Shown: positions 62,479-64,000 of the stretch, piece after piece
Position numbering within the stretch: position 1 is the first letter of the stretch
How the letters are laid out: each line of letters begins with the position of its first letter
The notes under the pieces: generated by a model
Seen by the model: only the letters and a program-made list of their open reading frames with translations
Database searches by the model: none
What the model was told of the DNA's origin: nothing
Translations under genes and position numbers: made by a program
Assembly (NCBI GenBank): GCA_047495785.1
Contig: JBLDXI010000013.1
Coordinates: forward strand, 1,116,001-1,180,000
Origin: Lepidodermella squamata
Taxonomy: Eukaryota; Gastrotricha
DNA: 64,000 nucleotides
Direction: 5' to 3'

Positions 62479-64000
62479 ATGCTTCCGTTAATACTCGGTA
62501 TGTCTTGAAAAATTCGAGATTTTTTTAATAATTAATATATATTTTTTCCAACCAGCATTGGCTGCGATATTAGCCGATGCAAGTTTAGGACAGCAACCAA
62601 GCAGTAACAGTGTCGAGTTATTTTCCCTGCCATACTCGCCAACTCAACGCCGATTTACACTGGCGATCGAAGAAGAAAGCCGGCTGGGCGACGCTATTTT
62701 TCGCGTTGTCCCATCCGCTGATAGTGGAATTTCATCATTCAGCCGCATCGATATCGCGCCGAATTGCTCAGGAGCGGGTTACTTTGTTGTAACAAATGCT
62801 TCGGCCGGCGAAATTCGCCTCGCCCGTCTTCTTGATTACGAATTTGCCCAAACGCTGGACCTGGACGTTCGGGCCTGGCTCGCCCCGCCAGTTTCCGGCA
62901 GTTTATCCGCCGCGGCTGTGGTTTCACCCATGGCCCACGCCCTAGTTTCAGTTCAAGTTGTTAATATCAACGATCATCAGCCGGTTTTCGACTCGCCGAA
63001 AGACCCGCTTACAGGCGAACTCTACGCTCAGGTTTCCGAGAATGCTCCACCGGGCACGCTAGTTGCCCAGCTGCACGCGGCGGATACGGACCAGGGCGAG
63101 GTCGGCGAGATGCGCTACGTCATTGTCGGCGTTGCACCAGGCACGCCGATCGGCTTTGCCAGTGCATTTGGCGTCGAGCCCATCGAAGGCTCAGTGCGAG
63201 TCATCAATTCAACACTGCTGGTAATTTATTTCGGCTCACGTAGATATTTAATTATCAACTTGCCAGATGTTGCTTTCTTAACTGCTTCTGGCACGGAATC
63301 ATTTTACTCAGCACTAAATTAATAGGAAAAAATTCAATAATATGTTTTATCACCTGCTCTACGTGGTCTTGAATAATTTGCTTAGTAAATTGAAAGAAAA
63401 AAACATGAAAATCTGAATTGAAATGAGAGCAATTTTGAAAAATTCAATATTTTATTACATTTAGCTGATTTTCATTTTTTAATGCGAATTGTTATTTCTC
63501 TCTTTCAGGACCGAGAATCTATTCGCGAGGTTGATTTGCTCGTTGCAGCTGTTGATAACCCGAACCATCCAAACAGGCAATACGCTGCTATCAATCGAGT
63601 AATTACGCCGTTTCTTTATTTTGATCATTTTTAGAAAAATTTATTTTTTCCTTAGTTGACCATCGCACTTTTAGACCAAAATGATAACGCGCCGAAATTT
63701 AACGCCAGTCTCTTTACGATTTCGTCAAATGTGTGCGAATGTGCGAAAACAGGCACAGTCGTCGCTCAAGTGGCTGCAGTTGATTTAGATGAATCATCGC
63801 AGAATCAGCTGTCATACAGGCTGGTGGACGCTAACGTAACCTACGCATCTTTCGTCCCACCTTCGCTGATTCACACTGATCCGAGAACGTTATTTGCTGT
63901 TGACCGAGCAACGGGAAAAATCACCGTAATTGCCGGCTCGTTAGCCAGCTTAATCGGCGGCTATTCCCTGCTTATCGAAGTCGCAGATCAGGGCGGTCTA
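62479..64000 (+). CDS. Cadherin-family adhesion protein, 5' part (continues past the window)
   Basis: Four exons are visible (62479-62497, 62556-63220, 63509-63598, and 63656 to the window end, which is open). Joined in phase they start with a signal peptide (MLPLILALAAILADA) split by the first intron. Then come extracellular cadherin repeats with calcium-binding motifs: LDYEFAQTLDL, VVNINDHQPVFD, ADTDQGE, ALLDQNDNAPKF and AVDLDESSQNQLSYRL. Each repeat ends in the usual DxNDxxP pattern. Such proteins mediate calcium-dependent cell adhesion or planar polarity. The first repeat is atypical. The membrane and cytoplasmic parts lie outside the window, so classical, protocadherin, Fat or CELSR type cannot be decided. 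Confidence 0.9.

Overview
The window is nuclear DNA from a compact animal genome. It carries 21 recognisable protein-coding genes on both strands, most split by short introns (about 47-62 bp, GT...AG). My best guess is a nematode, possibly an early-branching one. This is inference. It rests on the small introns, the tight gene spacing and one recurring feature: nearly every gene has a pyrimidine- or AT-rich 3' splice acceptor 0-27 nt before its ATG with no obvious upstream exon, as expected for spliced-leader trans-splicing. Several same-strand neighbours lie only 108-340 bp apart, like nematode operons. I found no rRNA, CRISPR array or intact transposon.

Layout. 0-5.6 kb: a gene-free stretch, then an ataxin-1-like AXH protein (+). 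6.8-10.3 kb: leftward cluster AIMP1, MMADHC, CTU2. 11.0-24.7 kb: rightward run of PAM16, PAN2, ARL2BP, a WWP1/ITCH-type HECT ligase and glucose-6-phosphate isomerase. 26.6-28.3 kb: a NALF/NLF-1-like NALCN channel factor (+), convergent with a nine-finger C2H2 protein (-). 30.5-36.8 kb: ENY2 and a ZCCHC14-like CCHC protein (-). 36.8-40.0 kb: gene-poor gap with orphan ORFs and a tRNA-derived, SINE-like element. 40.0-44.2 kb: NUP160 (-). 46.4-50.8 kb: WDR55 and an acid sphingomyelinase (+). 51.0-57.0 kb: FAM161 and nidogen (-). 58.3-60.9 kb: DNAJC25 and RTRAF (+). 62.5 kb to the end: the 5' part of a cadherin (+).

Most genes are conserved housekeeping genes: tRNA thiolation and synthetase scaffolding, mitochondrial import, cobalamin trafficking, mRNA deadenylation, nuclear pore and export, ribosome biogenesis, glycolysis and ubiquitylation. 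A smaller set acts in membranes or the extracellular matrix: nidogen, cadherin, sphingomyelinase and NLF-1-like. The genes do not form one pathway, and I see no single undescribed system.

The most notable observations are the splice-acceptor pattern and operon-like pairs, a CCCH zinc finger inside PAN2, a 1-nt frame break in the sphingomyelinase at its metal-binding loop, a short upstream ORF whose stop overlaps the sphingomyelinase ATG, and the SINE-like element. Exon joins were chosen by hand from splice signals, reading phase and protein-family similarity recalled from knowledge. No database search was run.
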